Source: Actinospineispora acaciae DSM 45401
GTDB lineage: Bacteria; Actinomycetota; Actinomycetes; Mycobacteriales; Pseudonocardiaceae
Assembly: GCF_000620785.1 (NCBI RefSeq)
Contig: NZ_JIAI01000009.1
Coordinates: 278,616 to 342,615, forward strand
DNA: 64,000 nt
Direction: 5' to 3'
The position numbers and the translations under genes are program-made. Shown here in pieces: positions 8,757 through 17,737 of the stretch. Numbering within the stretch: the stretch's first letter is position 1; every line of letters starts with the position of its first letter. The notes below the pieces were generated by a model. The model searched no databases. It was not told where the DNA came from and saw nothing but the letters and a program-made list of their open reading frames with translations.

Positions 8757-10160
8757 ATGACAGAGCTAGCCGAACCCGTTTCTGTCGAGGAGCAACGGCG
8801 GCACAGCCTCGGTACGGAGGCGGCGCGCAACCTGGCCACCACCACCAAGACGGTGCCCCAGATGCGGGCCATCACGCCCCGCTGGCTGCTGCGCACGCTG
8901 CCCTGGGTCGACCTCGCGGCGGGCACCTACCGGGTCAACCGCAGGCTGACCTACACGGTCGGTGACGGGCGGCTGACCTTCGTCGGCGAGGGCGAGCGGA
9001 TCCGGGTGATCCCGGCCGAGCTGCGCGAGCTGGCGCCGCTGCGCGAGCTGCCCGACGACGAGCCGCTGGCCGCGCTGGCCGGTGCGTTCGAGCAGCGGGA
9101 GTACGCGGCGGGGGAGGTGCTCGCGGCCGAGGGCGACCGGGCGGACGAGCTGTTCCTGATCGCCCACGGCAAGATCGACAAGCGCGCCACCAGCAAGTAC
9201 GGGGACGCCTCGGTGCTCGGCACGCTGACCGACGGCGACCACTTCGGCGCGGCGGAGCTGATGCGCGGCGGCGAGTGGGAGTTCACCGGCGCGGCGGTGA
9301 CGCGGTGCGTGGCGCTCGTCCTGACCAGGGAGGCGTTCGAACGGCAGCTGTCCGCGTCGCCGGGGCTGCGGGCGCACATCGACGCCGTGCGCGACTCGAC
9401 GGCGCCGCCCGCGAACAAGTACGGGGAGGCGCCGATCGACCTCGCCTCCGGTCACGCCGGCGAGCCGGACATCCCGAGCACGTTCGTGGACTACGAGCTG
9501 GCGCCCAGGGAGTACGAGCTGAGCGTGGCGCAGACCGTGCTGCGGGTGCACACGCGGGTCGCGGACCTCTACCGCGAGCCGATGGACCAGCTCGAGCAGC
9601 AGCTGCGGCTGACCGTGCAGGCGCTGCGCGAGCGCCAGGAGCACGAGCTGGTCAACAACCGCGAGTTCGGGCTGCTGCACAACGCCGACCTCGGCCAGCG
9701 GATCCAGACCCGGACCGGGCCGCCCACCCCGGAGGACCTCGACGAGCTGCTCAGCAGGCGGCGCAAGACCAGGTTCTTCTTCGCCCATCCGCGCGCGGTC
9801 GCCGCGTTCGGCATGGAGTGCACCCGGCGCGGGCTGTACCCGGAGGGGGTCGAGGTCGACGGTGCGCGGGTGCGAGCCTGGCGAGGGGTGCCGATGCTGC
9901 CCTGCGACAAGATCCCGATCAACCCCGACGGCACCACGTCGATCCTGGCCATGCGGGTCGGGGAGGAGAGCAACGGGGTGGTCGGGCTGCGCCAGACCGG
10001 GCTGCCCGACGAGTGCGAGCCCGGGCTGAACGTCAGGTTCATGGGGATCGGGGAGAACGCGATCGCTCGCTACCTGGTGAGCGCGTACTTCTCGGTCGCG
10101 GTGCTGGTGCCGTCCGCGCTCGGCGTGCTGGAGAACGTGGAACTGGGGAGGTCGGCATGA
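8757..10160 (+). CDS. Family 2B encapsulin shell protein 2 (paralogue)
   Basis: A 467-residue second shell protein, highly similar to its upstream neighbour throughout (for example TFVDYELAPREYELSVAQT in both). ATG 8757 starts one base after the TAA of shell 1, so the pair should be translated together; an earlier in-frame ATG at 8709 lies inside shell 1 and is rejected. The inserted nucleotide-binding-like domain is degenerate too (HFGAAELMRGGEWEF, no phosphate Arg). Two shell genes beside one cargo suggest a mixed, two-component cage, as described for some Streptomyces Family 2B systems. The stop overlaps the terpene synthase start by 4 nt. Confidence 0.92.
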   Translation: MTELAEPVSVEEQRRHSLGTEAARNLATTTKTVPQMRAITPRWLLRTLPWVDLAAGTYRVNRRLTYTVGDGRLTFVGEGERIRVIPAELRELAPLRELPDDEPLAALAGAFEQREYAAGEVLAAEGDRADELFLIAHGKIDKRATSKYGDASVLGTLTDGDHFGAAELMRGGEWEFTGAAVTRCVALVLTREAFERQLSASPGLRAHIDAVRDSTAPPANKYGEAPIDLASGHAGEPDIPSTFVDYELAPREYELSVAQTVLRVHTRVADLYREPMDQLEQQLRLTVQALRERQEHELVNNREFGLLHNADLGQRIQTRTGPPTPEDLDELLSRRRKTRFFFAHPRAVAAFGMECTRRGLYPEGVEVDGARVRAWRGVPMLPCDKIPINPDGTTSILAMRVGEESNGVVGLRQTGLPDECEPGLNVRFMGIGENAIARYLVSAYFSVAVLVPSALGVLENVELGRSA

Positions 10161-11341
10161 CCGTACTGGCGGCCGGCACGGACATCCTGGCCGACATGAC
10201 GGGGGCGCCCTCGACGGATCTGTCCGCGCTGCTCGCGGCGGACGGTGCGGGGGCGGAGGCCGCGGTGCCCTCGACGGTGCGCCGGTTCGCCAGCGGGGTC
10301 GGGATGGCCGGGTTGCGGTTCCCTCGGCTCCTGACCGAGCCGTCGCCGTCGCCGTCCCCGGAACCCTCGTCGGAGTCCGAGGCCGAGGACGACGACTCGA
10401 TGCCCGAGCTGTTCTGCCCGGGGCCGATCCGCGACGACCCGGCGCTGGGGGAGGAGGTGAACGAACGGCTGGTGGACTGGGCCGAGGAGATCGGGATCTA
10501 CGAGGGACGGCTGGACAAGCTCCGGGCGTGCAACTTCGGGCGCCTGATCATGCTGACCCATCCGGCCACCGACGACCCGGATCGGCTGCTGGCGGCGACC
10601 AAGTGCGTGGTCGCCGAGTGGGCCGCGGACGACTACTACGTCGACGAGGTCTCGCTGGGCGCCGACCCGAAGGTGGTCGGCTCGCGGCTGGCCAAGCTGC
10701 ACGCGATCGTGGACCCGGCGCCGCTGCCGGCCCGGTACGCGCCCCAGCTGGACGCCTACCGGGACGCCGAGCCCATCGCCACCGCGTTCCGCACCGCGAT
10801 GGAGCACCTCGCCCGCTACACCACGGCGTCCCAGCTCGGTCGGTTCCAGCACCAGATGTCGATCCTGTACGTGGCCTGGAACCAGGAGGCCGACTGGCAC
10901 GCCAACGGCCGCACCCCGCCGGTCTGGGAGTACCTGGTGCAGCGCCATCTCAACAGCTACCTGCCGCCGATGATCCTGATCGACGTCCTGGCCGGCTACG
11001 AGTTGCCCAGCGTCGAGTTCTTCGACCCTCGGGTGCGCCGGGCGTTCACCATGGCCGGCGACGCCAACGTGCTGCTCAACGACCTGCACTCGGGCGCCGC
11101 CGAATCGGAGAACGACTTCAACCTCCCACGGGTCATCGCCGCCGAGGAAAAATGCACCCCCAGGGAGGCGATCAAACGCACCGTCGAAATCCACAACGAG
11201 CTGATGCATAAGTTCGTGGAAGAGGCCGGCGCGCTGAGCGTCGTCGGCTCGCCGATGCTACGACGGTTCTTTGCCGACACGTGGGCATGGTTGGGCGGCA
11301 GCCGTGAATGGCACGCCACGACTGCCCGCTACCACCAGTAA
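10157..11341 (+). CDS. 2-methylisoborneol synthase (class I terpene cyclase, encapsulin cargo)
   Basis: A 394-residue class I cyclase that converts 2-methylgeranyl diphosphate to the earthy odorant 2-methylisoborneol. The aspartate-rich Mg2+ motif is DDYYVDE at residues 158-164; the second metal motif is NDLHSGAAE at 308-316, which has Ala at the position normally Lys/Arg. Residues 1-80 are low-complexity, rich in Ala, Pro, Ser and acidic residues (EPSPSPSPEP at 61-70), followed by MPELFCPGP. Such N-terminal extensions carry the shell-targeting signal in this family. Translation is coupled by an ATGA overlap to shell 2. Start chosen at the overlap; the frame is open further upstream only inside shell 2. 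Confidence 0.93.
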   Translation: MTVLAAGTDILADMTGAPSTDLSALLAADGAGAEAAVPSTVRRFASGVGMAGLRFPRLLTEPSPSPSPEPSSESEAEDDDSMPELFCPGPIRDDPALGEEVNERLVDWAEEIGIYEGRLDKLRACNFGRLIMLTHPATDDPDRLLAATKCVVAEWAADDYYVDEVSLGADPKVVGSRLAKLHAIVDPAPLPARYAPQLDAYRDAEPIATAFRTAMEHLARYTTASQLGRFQHQMSILYVAWNQEADWHANGRTPPVWEYLVQRHLNSYLPPMILIDVLAGYELPSVEFFDPRVRRAFTMAGDANVLLNDLHSGAAESENDFNLPRVIAAEEKCTPREAIKRTVEIHNELMHKFVEEAGALSVVGSPMLRRFFADTWAWLGGSREWHATTARYHQ

Positions 11342-11370
11342 AATCGAAGGTCCACCCGAGAGGAGCACTC

Positions 11371-12231
11371 ATGACGTCCACCGCTGTCGAGAGCAAGGTC
11401 CTGCGCACCGCGTACCAGAAGTCGGTCGCGGCATACTGGAACAACAACCAGCAGGACCCGGTCAACCTGCGGCTCGGCGAGATCGACGGCCTCTACCATC
11501 ACCATTACGGGATCGGCGAGTACGACGCCTCCGTACTGGAGGGACCGGAAGAGACGCGCGACGCCCGGATCATCCAGGAAATGCACCGGCTGGAGACAGC
11601 GCAGGCGGACGTCCTCCTCGACTACCTCGGTGACGTCCAACCGACGGACCAGCTCCTGGACGCCGGGTCCGGGCGGGGCGGCACCAGCATCATGGCGAAC
11701 CACCGTTTCCGCTGCCGGGTTGATGGTGTCACGATCTCGGAGTATCAAGTGGGCTTCGCGAACGAGCAGGCCGTCCAGTGGGGCTGCTCGGATGATGTCC
11801 AGTTCCATTTCCGCAACATGCTCGACACCGGGTTCGACACCGGGTCAAAGCGCGGCATCTGGACGAACGAGACGACCATGTATGTGGACCTTTTCGATCT
11901 TTACGCCGAGTTCTCCCGGCTGCTGGAGTATGGTGGCCGGTATGTGTGCATTACTGGTTGCTACAACGATGTGACGGGTGGGCGGTCGAAGGCCGTCAGC
12001 AAGATTGACGAGCACTACACTTGTAACATTCACCCGCGCAGCCATTACTTCAAGGCGCTCACCGCGAACAACCTGGTCCCGATCAATGTGGTTGATCTTA
12101 CGGCTCAGACCATTCCGTACTGGGAGTTGCGGGCGCAGTCCTCGGTGGCTACTGGGATCGAGGAAGCTTTCCTTAATGCTTACCGGGAGGGGAGTTTCCA
12201 TTACTTGTTGATCGCGGCTGATCGGATCTGA
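11371..12231 (+). CDS. Geranyl diphosphate 2-C-methyltransferase
   Basis: A 286-residue SAM-dependent methyltransferase that methylates C2 of geranyl diphosphate, giving the unusual C11 substrate of the cyclase just upstream. The SAM-binding motif I is LLDAGSGRGG at about residues 95-104; the N-terminal YWNNNQQDPVNLRLGEIDG segment is typical of this family. ATG 11371 has AGGAG about 6 bases upstream. It is the last gene of the operon, 29 bp after the cyclase. GC content falls toward the 3' end, and the following 290 bp are also less GC-rich than the rest of the window. Confidence 0.94.
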   Translation: MTSTAVESKVLRTAYQKSVAAYWNNNQQDPVNLRLGEIDGLYHHHYGIGEYDASVLEGPEETRDARIIQEMHRLETAQADVLLDYLGDVQPTDQLLDAGSGRGGTSIMANHRFRCRVDGVTISEYQVGFANEQAVQWGCSDDVQFHFRNMLDTGFDTGSKRGIWTNETTMYVDLFDLYAEFSRLLEYGGRYVCITGCYNDVTGGRSKAVSKIDEHYTCNIHPRSHYFKALTANNLVPINVVDLTAQTIPYWELRAQSSVATGIEEAFLNAYREGSFHYLLIAADRI

Positions 12232-12525
12232 GGTTCGTGGGGGTGCGTGCCGTCATTTGTTTCGTTCGAAAATCCCTGGCGGGATTTCCGGCGAACTGAA
12301 ATTTTCTGGGTGCGGTTTGGGTGCCGTACCCGGGTGGTGGCCGGTCACTTTGGGTGTCTTTTGGTCACTTTTCGTGGTGTTCCCGGCTTGGTGGTTGCGT
12401 TTCGGTGGGCTGAGGGGGCGTCAGTCCGGTATTTCATGATCAAAACCGGGCTGGTGTCCTCTTGGTTGCGGGGTACGGGCGTCGAGCATGACGAAACTGT
12501 CAGACCCCCCGGGCACGATCACGGT
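12232..12525. other. Gene-free spacer with comparatively low GC
   Basis: No convincing gene was seen in these 294 bp. The last 35 bases (TGTCAGACCCCCCGGGCACG up to the ATG) may be the promoter of a leaderless DUF222/HNH message, because no ribosome site precedes that ATG. T-rich runs in 12290-12440 differ from the surroundings. Confidence 0.4.
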
Positions 12526-13791
12526 ATGTCCGGAAGCGCGCTGCTCGCGGCGTACGGTGAGGCCATCGAGGCGATGGTCCGCGTTCGCGCGCTGGTGGCG
12601 GTCGCTGACGGATCTGAGTTGATCGAGGCGCTGAAGTTGGGTGCCAGGCTGCAGCGGTTGGCTCGTTACGGCGACATCTGCGCTATCGCGCGGCTGGACC
12701 GTGAGGGCGAGTTCACCGAGCGTGGGGCGGATGCGGCGCCGGCGGTGTCGGACATCCTGCGGGTGCCTCGCCGTGCGTCCGCGCGGATGGTGGCGGTGGC
12801 GCGGGCGGTGTTCCCCACCACTCTGGATGGACATCCCGTTGAGCCGAAACTCCCGGCCACGGCGACCGTGTTGGCCACTGGTGAGATCGACGCCCAGCAT
12901 GCCGATGTGATCGAGCGGCATTTGTCGTCGGAGGCGGCGCGGCGGATCGACCCGGCGCGGTGGGCGGCCGCTGAGGTGCAGTTGGCGGATTGGGCGCGGT
13001 TGTATCGGCCGGATGAGTTGGACAGGATGGCTCGGGAGCTGATCGAGCAGTTGGATCAGGATGGTCCGCCGCCGGGGGATGGTGAGGATCAGGTCAACGT
13101 GTTGCACCTGTCCAAGTCCCGCAACGGTGTGGGTGGGCGGGTCAAGGGCGAGTTGGACTCGGTGACCTTCGAGATGTTCGCTCGGGCGATCGAGGCTGCC
13201 CTCAAGCCTGACGATCAACAGAAGACGTTGGGCGAACGCCAGGCCGACGCGTTGGGCGAGATCTGCGAGAACGCCCTGGACGAAGGCCGGCTGCCAGTTA
13301 AGGGTGGGCAGCGGCCGCACGCGGTGATCAGCATCGGCTACGACACCCTGCTCCACGATGCCAAGGGCGCCACGCTGGATTACGGCGGCTACATCGGCGC
13401 CGGCGACCTCCGACGGTTGCTCTGCGACGCCTGCGTTGTCCCGGTGGTGTTGGGTGGCAACAGCGAAGTCCTCGACGTCGGCCGCACACAGCGCACGGCC
13501 ACCAAGCCGCAGCGTGACGGGCTGGTCGCGCGAGACCGCGGTTGCGCCTACCCGGGCTGTGACGCCAGGGCCTACCGATGCCAGGTTCACCACGTCGTGC
13601 ACTGGGCTCATCGCGGCCGCACCGCGATCCATTCGATGGTGTTGCTGTGCGTCACCCATCATCGGATGGTTCACCGCGCCGGCTGGACCATCCGCATGGT
13701 CGACGGGTTCCCCGAGTTCATCCCCCCGAAGTGGCTCGACCACACCCAAACACCCCGCCGGAAACCCCGACCAACCGTGCTCAGGGTGTAG
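12526..13791 (+). CDS. DUF222 / HNH endonuclease-domain protein (13E12-repeat family)
   Basis: A 421-residue protein with an N-terminal DUF222 domain (about 1-290) and a C-terminal HNH nuclease-like domain (about 335-400: GCAYPGCDA, then VHHVVHW, then LLCVTHHRMVH). This family is multicopy and scattered in actinobacterial genomes; its role is not settled and it is often regarded as a selfish or repeat-like element. The usual Asn of the DNLVLLC stretch is replaced here (IHSMVLLC), so catalysis may be impaired. ATG 12526 is preferred over upstream in-frame starts because family members begin close to this point. Confidence 0.85.
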   Translation: MSGSALLAAYGEAIEAMVRVRALVAVADGSELIEALKLGARLQRLARYGDICAIARLDREGEFTERGADAAPAVSDILRVPRRASARMVAVARAVFPTTLDGHPVEPKLPATATVLATGEIDAQHADVIERHLSSEAARRIDPARWAAAEVQLADWARLYRPDELDRMARELIEQLDQDGPPPGDGEDQVNVLHLSKSRNGVGGRVKGELDSVTFEMFARAIEAALKPDDQQKTLGERQADALGEICENALDEGRLPVKGGQRPHAVISIGYDTLLHDAKGATLDYGGYIGAGDLRRLLCDACVVPVVLGGNSEVLDVGRTQRTATKPQRDGLVARDRGCAYPGCDARAYRCQVHHVVHWAHRGRTAIHSMVLLCVTHHRMVHRAGWTIRMVDGFPEFIPPKWLDHTQTPRRKPRPTVLRV

Positions 13792-13860
13792 GCCGTCCGC
13801 CGGCGCCCGGTACTTCGCGGCCCCCTCGACCGCGAAGTACCGGGAGCGCGTCCGTCCAGG

Positions 13861-14877
13861 TCAGCCCTTGTTCAGCTCGGAGTAGACCTGGTCGGCGTTG
13901 TCCTTGGTGACGAGCTTGGTGGACAGCGTCTGGGTCTTGGGCAGCTGCTTGCAGTCGATCAAGATCTGCTTGGCGGCGTCGATGGCCTCCTTGCCGCCGG
14001 TCGGGTAGAGCAGGGTGGCGGACAGGCGGCCGGCGGAGACCGCCTTGAGGCCGCCGGACTCGATGGGCAGGCCGTCGATGCCGGTGATGACCAGGTCGGT
14101 CTTGCCGGCGTTCTGGGCGGCGATGCGGGCGCCCTCGGCCATCGGGTCGTTCTCGGAGTAGATGGCCTGGATGTCGGGGTGGGCCTTGAGCATGGCGTCG
14201 GCCTGGGCCTGGCCCTTGTCGCGCAGCCAGTCGCCGTCGGCGGTGGCCACGACCTCGATCTTGGAGCCCTTGATGCCCTCGTTGAAGCCGTCGCTGCGCT
14301 CCTTGGCGGGGGTGGAGCCGGCCAGGCCCTTGAGCACGCCGATCTTGCCGCCGTTCGGGAGCAGGGTCTTGGCGAAGTACTGGCCGGCCTGCTTGCCGAT
14401 GTCGACGTTGTCGGCGCCGATCCAGGTGGTGTAGGCGGTGCCGTCGACCTTGCGGTCCAGGACCAGGACGGGGATGCCCTTGTCGTAGGCGCGCTTGACG
14501 GGGGCGGTGAGCGGGGTGGCCTCGTTCGGGCTGATGATCAGCAGGTCGATCTGCTGGGCCAGGAAGGTATCGACCTGTTCGACCTGCTTGGAGTTGTCCT
14601 GGGCGGCGTCGGCGAAGTTCACCGTGAACTGGGGGACGGTGGCGGCGGCCTTGCGGATGTCGTCGTCCATGCGCTGGCGGTACGGCTCGGCGACGTTGGC
14701 CTGGCTCATGCCGATGGTGTACTTGCCGTTCGGGCCGCACTTCGCCGGGGTGGCGGCCTGGCCACCGGGGGGTTTCGGGGCGTTCTCGCTGGTGGTACCG
14801 CATGCGGTGAGGGCGGCCAGCGCGCAGGCCAGCAGTGCGGCGGCCAGGGTGCGGCCGCCGGATGACTTCGTCGTCAT
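13861..14877 (-). CDS. Sugar ABC transporter substrate-binding lipoprotein (RbsB-like)
   Basis: A 338-residue extracytoplasmic solute-binding protein. A signal peptide with lipobox LTAC (Cys at about residue 26) anchors it to the outer face of the membrane. The mature part is a type I periplasmic-binding fold (DUF4213-free, RbsB class) with the hinge-region NPNEA/VLDRKVDG-type segments. It delivers a sugar to the permease and ATPase encoded upstream on the same strand (18-bp gap). The operon is probably controlled by the LacI protein at 6012 via the site at 17659. Confidence 0.9.
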   Translation of the reverse strand: MTTKSSGGRTLAAALLACALAALTACGTTSENAPKPPGGQAATPAKCGPNGKYTIGMSQANVAEPYRQRMDDDIRKAAATVPQFTVNFADAAQDNSKQVEQVDTFLAQQIDLLIISPNEATPLTAPVKRAYDKGIPVLVLDRKVDGTAYTTWIGADNVDIGKQAGQYFAKTLLPNGGKIGVLKGLAGSTPAKERSDGFNEGIKGSKIEVVATADGDWLRDKGQAQADAMLKAHPDIQAIYSENDPMAEGARIAAQNAGKTDLVITGIDGLPIESGGLKAVSAGRLSATLLYPTGGKEAIDAAKQILIDCKQLPKTQTLSTKLVTKDNADQVYSELNKG

Positions 14878-14895
14878 TCGCCGAATCCTTTCTTG

Positions 14896-15975
14896 TTAGG
14901 AGCCCATGGAGGCGGGCCGGAGCCGCTGGAGACCCGCGGCGAGGACGATCACGCATCCGATGATCAGTAGCTGGATGTTCGAGTCGATGTTGTTCAGGGC
15001 CAGGATGTTGCGCAGGACGCCGACCAGGAGCGCGCCGGCGACGGTGCCGACCACCGAGCCTCGGCCGCCCATCAGGCTGGTGCCGCCGATCACCACGGCG
15101 GCGATCGCGTCCAGCTCGTACATGGCACCGTCGTTCGGGCCGCCGAAGTTGAGCTGGCCGGCGTGCACGATCCCGGCCAGCGCGGCGAGCAGGCCGCAGA
15201 TCCCGAAGACGATGACCTTGACGCGGGTGACCGGGACGCCGGACAGGCGCGCGGCCTTCTCGTTGCCGCCGATCGCGTAGACGTGCCGGGAGAACGCGCT
15301 GACCCGCAGCAGCACGATGGCCAGCGCCGCGACCACTATGAAGATCAGCGCGGGGATCGGGACCAGGCCGTCGAAGGTTCGCTCGCCGAGCAGGGAGAAC
15401 ACCACGGGGGCCTGTTCGGGGCCGTCGCCGTAGGTGATCGAGATGCCCTGGCCGCCGGACCAGATCCTGGCCAGGCCTCGGGCGATCTGCATGCCGGCGA
15501 GGGTCACGATGAACGCCTGGATGCCGAACCGCGCGACCGCGAAGCCCTGCAGCAGGCCGAAGCCCAAGCCGATGGCCAGCACCACCAGGACGGCGGCGGC
15601 CACCCCGTAGTCGTTCTCCACCAGCAGGATCGCGGCGCCCACGCTGGCCAGGCCGAGCACCGAGCCGACCGAGAGGTCGATCCCGCCGATCAGGATCACC
15701 AGCGTCATGCCGACGGCCAGGATGCCGATCTCGGAGATCGACCGCACCACGTTGAACAGGTTCTGCGAGTTCAGGAACAGCAGCTCGCCGTTCTTGGTGG
15801 GGGAGAACGCCACCGCCGCGAGGAACACCAGCACCAGGCCGAACAGGCTCTGGAACTTGAACAGCGAGGCCGCGATCGTCGCGCCCCTGCTCGGGCCGGC
15901 GGTGGGCGCGGCCGGAGCGGTTTGGGTGCCGGGCTCGGTGGGCTGGGCGGTCTCGGTCTTCGTGTCGTCGCTCAT
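14896..15975 (-). CDS. Ribose-class sugar ABC transporter permease
   Basis: A 359-residue membrane permease of the RbsC/XylH family, with about ten hydrophobic segments and the family's GGIDLSVGSVLGLASV stretch near residue 105. The first roughly 35 residues are a Pro/Thr/Ala-rich cytoplasmic tail. The start ATG 15975 overlaps the ATPase stop by 4 nt (ATGA), which fixes it; a longer frame running to 16134 lies inside the ATPase gene. It forms the channel for the sugar bound by the lipoprotein at 13861. Confidence 0.92.
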   Translation of the reverse strand: MSDDTKTETAQPTEPGTQTAPAAPTAGPSRGATIAASLFKFQSLFGLVLVFLAAVAFSPTKNGELLFLNSQNLFNVVRSISEIGILAVGMTLVILIGGIDLSVGSVLGLASVGAAILLVENDYGVAAAVLVVLAIGLGFGLLQGFAVARFGIQAFIVTLAGMQIARGLARIWSGGQGISITYGDGPEQAPVVFSLLGERTFDGLVPIPALIFIVVAALAIVLLRVSAFSRHVYAIGGNEKAARLSGVPVTRVKVIVFGICGLLAALAGIVHAGQLNFGGPNDGAMYELDAIAAVVIGGTSLMGGRGSVVGTVAGALLVGVLRNILALNNIDSNIQLLIIGCVIVLAAGLQRLRPASMGS

Positions 15976-17588
15976 GGCGTTTCCCCCGTGGCCAGCTCCG
16001 GTTGGCTGGCCGCGCTGTCGGTTCCGTTGGCGCCGTTGTTCATGGTGGCCGCGAGCAGCTCGGCCTCGGTGACCTCGGCGGTGTTCAGCTCGGCGACGTT
16101 CCGGCCGCCGCTGAGGACGATCACCCGGTCGCACACGCCGATCAGCTCGGCCGGCTCGGAGGAGGCGAGCAGCACGCCCACGCCCTGCGCGGCGGCCTGG
16201 CCGAGCAGCCGGTAGATCTCGGCCTTCGCGCCCACGTCCACGCCACGGGTCGGCTCGTCGAGCAGCAGCAGCGCGGGCTCGGTGAGCAGGTTGCGGCCGA
16301 GCACCACCTTCTGCTGGTTGCCGCCGGACAGCGAGCCGACCGGGCTGGTCAGGGACGCGAGCTTGACCCCGAGCCGCTCGACGGTGCTCCGGGTGACGCT
16401 GCGCTCGGTCGCCCTGGACACGGTGCCCAGCCTGGCGATGCGCTCGACCACGGAGAGCACGGTGTTGGCCAGCACGGAGTGCTCCAGCGCCAGGCCGGCG
16501 ATCCGGCGGTCCTCGGGCACGAACGCGATCCCGAGCTTGATCGCCTGGCGCGGGCTCCTGGGGCGGATGGGCTTGCCGTCCAGCAGCACGCGGCCGTCCC
16601 AGTGCCCCTTCGAGCCGACCCCGAACAGGGTTTCCAGCAGCTCGGTCCGGCCGGCGCCGAGCAGCCCGGCCAGGCCGACGATCTCGCCCCGGCGCACCCG
16701 CAGGCTGATCCCGGCCGGGTCGCGGCGTCCCGAGCGGGGCTGTCGCAGCCGCAGCGCGAGGTTCTCCACCCGCAACAGCTCGCCGTGCGCGGACGCCGGC
16801 TCCTCCGCGTCGTCCGAGCCGGCGCGGAACATCAGGTGCAGCGGCCGGCCGACCATCGCCTCGGAGGCCTCGGTGGCGGTCATCGCGCGGGCGTCGAACT
16901 CGGCCACCACCGAGCCGTTGCGCAGCACGGTCGCCCGGTCGGCGACGCGGCCGATCTCGTCCATCCGGTGCGAGATGTAGACGATGCTGGTGCCGGCCCT
17001 GCGCAGCTCGGCGATCACCCCGAACAGCTGCTCGACCTCGTGCGTGGACAACGCCGAGGTGGGCTCGTCCATGATCAGGATACGGGCGTCCAGGGAGAGC
17101 GCCTTGGCGATGGTCACGAGCTGTTGCTCGCCGGTGCGCAGCTGCTCGACGGGCCGGCGGGGGTCGAGCGTGACGCCGGTGCGGGTGAGCAGCCGCGCGG
17201 TGTCGGAGACCATCCGCGCCATGTCCACGGTGCCCAGCCGGGTGCGCGGCTCGCGGCCGAGGTAGACGTTCTCCGCGATGGACAGCGCCGGCACCAGGTC
17301 CAGCTCCTGGTGGATCATCGCGATGCCGGCGCGCTGGGCGTCCGAGGGGCTGGTCAGGTGCACCGGCCGGCCGTCGATCCGGATCTCGCCCCGGTACCCG
17401 CCGACCTCGCCGGAGAGGATCTTCATCAGGGTGGACTTGCCCGCGCCGTTCTCGCCGAGCAGCGCGTGCACCTCACCCGGCCGCAGGCTGAAGTCGACCT
17501 CCCGGACGGCCCGGACGCCGCCGAAAGACTTGCTCACGCCGACCATGTCCGCCATGGTTCTGGGTGCGCCGAGCTTGCCGTCCATCAC
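15972..17588 (-). CDS. Sugar ABC transporter ATP-binding protein, tandem domains (RbsA-like)
   Basis: A 538-residue duplicated ATPase. The first nucleotide-binding domain has Walker A GENGAGKST and the signature QLRTGEQQLV; the second has a degenerate Walker A (GLLGAGRTE) and the signature LSGGNQQKVVLGRN, as in RbsA/XylG/AraG. It energises import by the permease at 14896. The start could be ATG 17588, 17585 or 17552; the last gives a protein of family-typical length. First gene of the three-gene importer operon. Confidence 0.92.
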   Translation of the reverse strand: MMDGKLGAPRTMADMVGVSKSFGGVRAVREVDFSLRPGEVHALLGENGAGKSTLMKILSGEVGGYRGEIRIDGRPVHLTSPSDAQRAGIAMIHQELDLVPALSIAENVYLGREPRTRLGTVDMARMVSDTARLLTRTGVTLDPRRPVEQLRTGEQQLVTIAKALSLDARILIMDEPTSALSTHEVEQLFGVIAELRRAGTSIVYISHRMDEIGRVADRATVLRNGSVVAEFDARAMTATEASEAMVGRPLHLMFRAGSDDAEEPASAHGELLRVENLALRLRQPRSGRRDPAGISLRVRRGEIVGLAGLLGAGRTELLETLFGVGSKGHWDGRVLLDGKPIRPRSPRQAIKLGIAFVPEDRRIAGLALEHSVLANTVLSVVERIARLGTVSRATERSVTRSTVERLGVKLASLTSPVGSLSGGNQQKVVLGRNLLTEPALLLLDEPTRGVDVGAKAEIYRLLGQAAAQGVGVLLASSEPAELIGVCDRVIVLSGGRNVAELNTAEVTEAELLAATMNNGANGTDSAASQPELATGETP

Positions 17589-17658
17589 ACCTCGCGCCGT
17601 TGCTCGTCCGTGCGCCCGTTGCCCGTGAGCGACCCACCGTAGCGGCTGGGCGCCCGGC

Positions 17659-17674
17659 GAGAAAACGATTACTC
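17659..17674. promoter_or_regulatory. Second LacI-type operator, before the ABC importer
   Basis: GAGAAAACGATTACTC matches the perfect palindrome at 5942-5957 at 14 of 16 positions; the right half-site is identical. It lies 71 bp before the ATPase start. It links the importer to the isomerase/kinase regulon 10 kb away. Confidence 0.75.
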
Positions 17675-17737
17675 GCCGGAAAGCTAGAGCCCTCCGCCCG
17701 GGGTGTCAAGACCAGCGCGGCCGCGCTCTTTCTGGCG

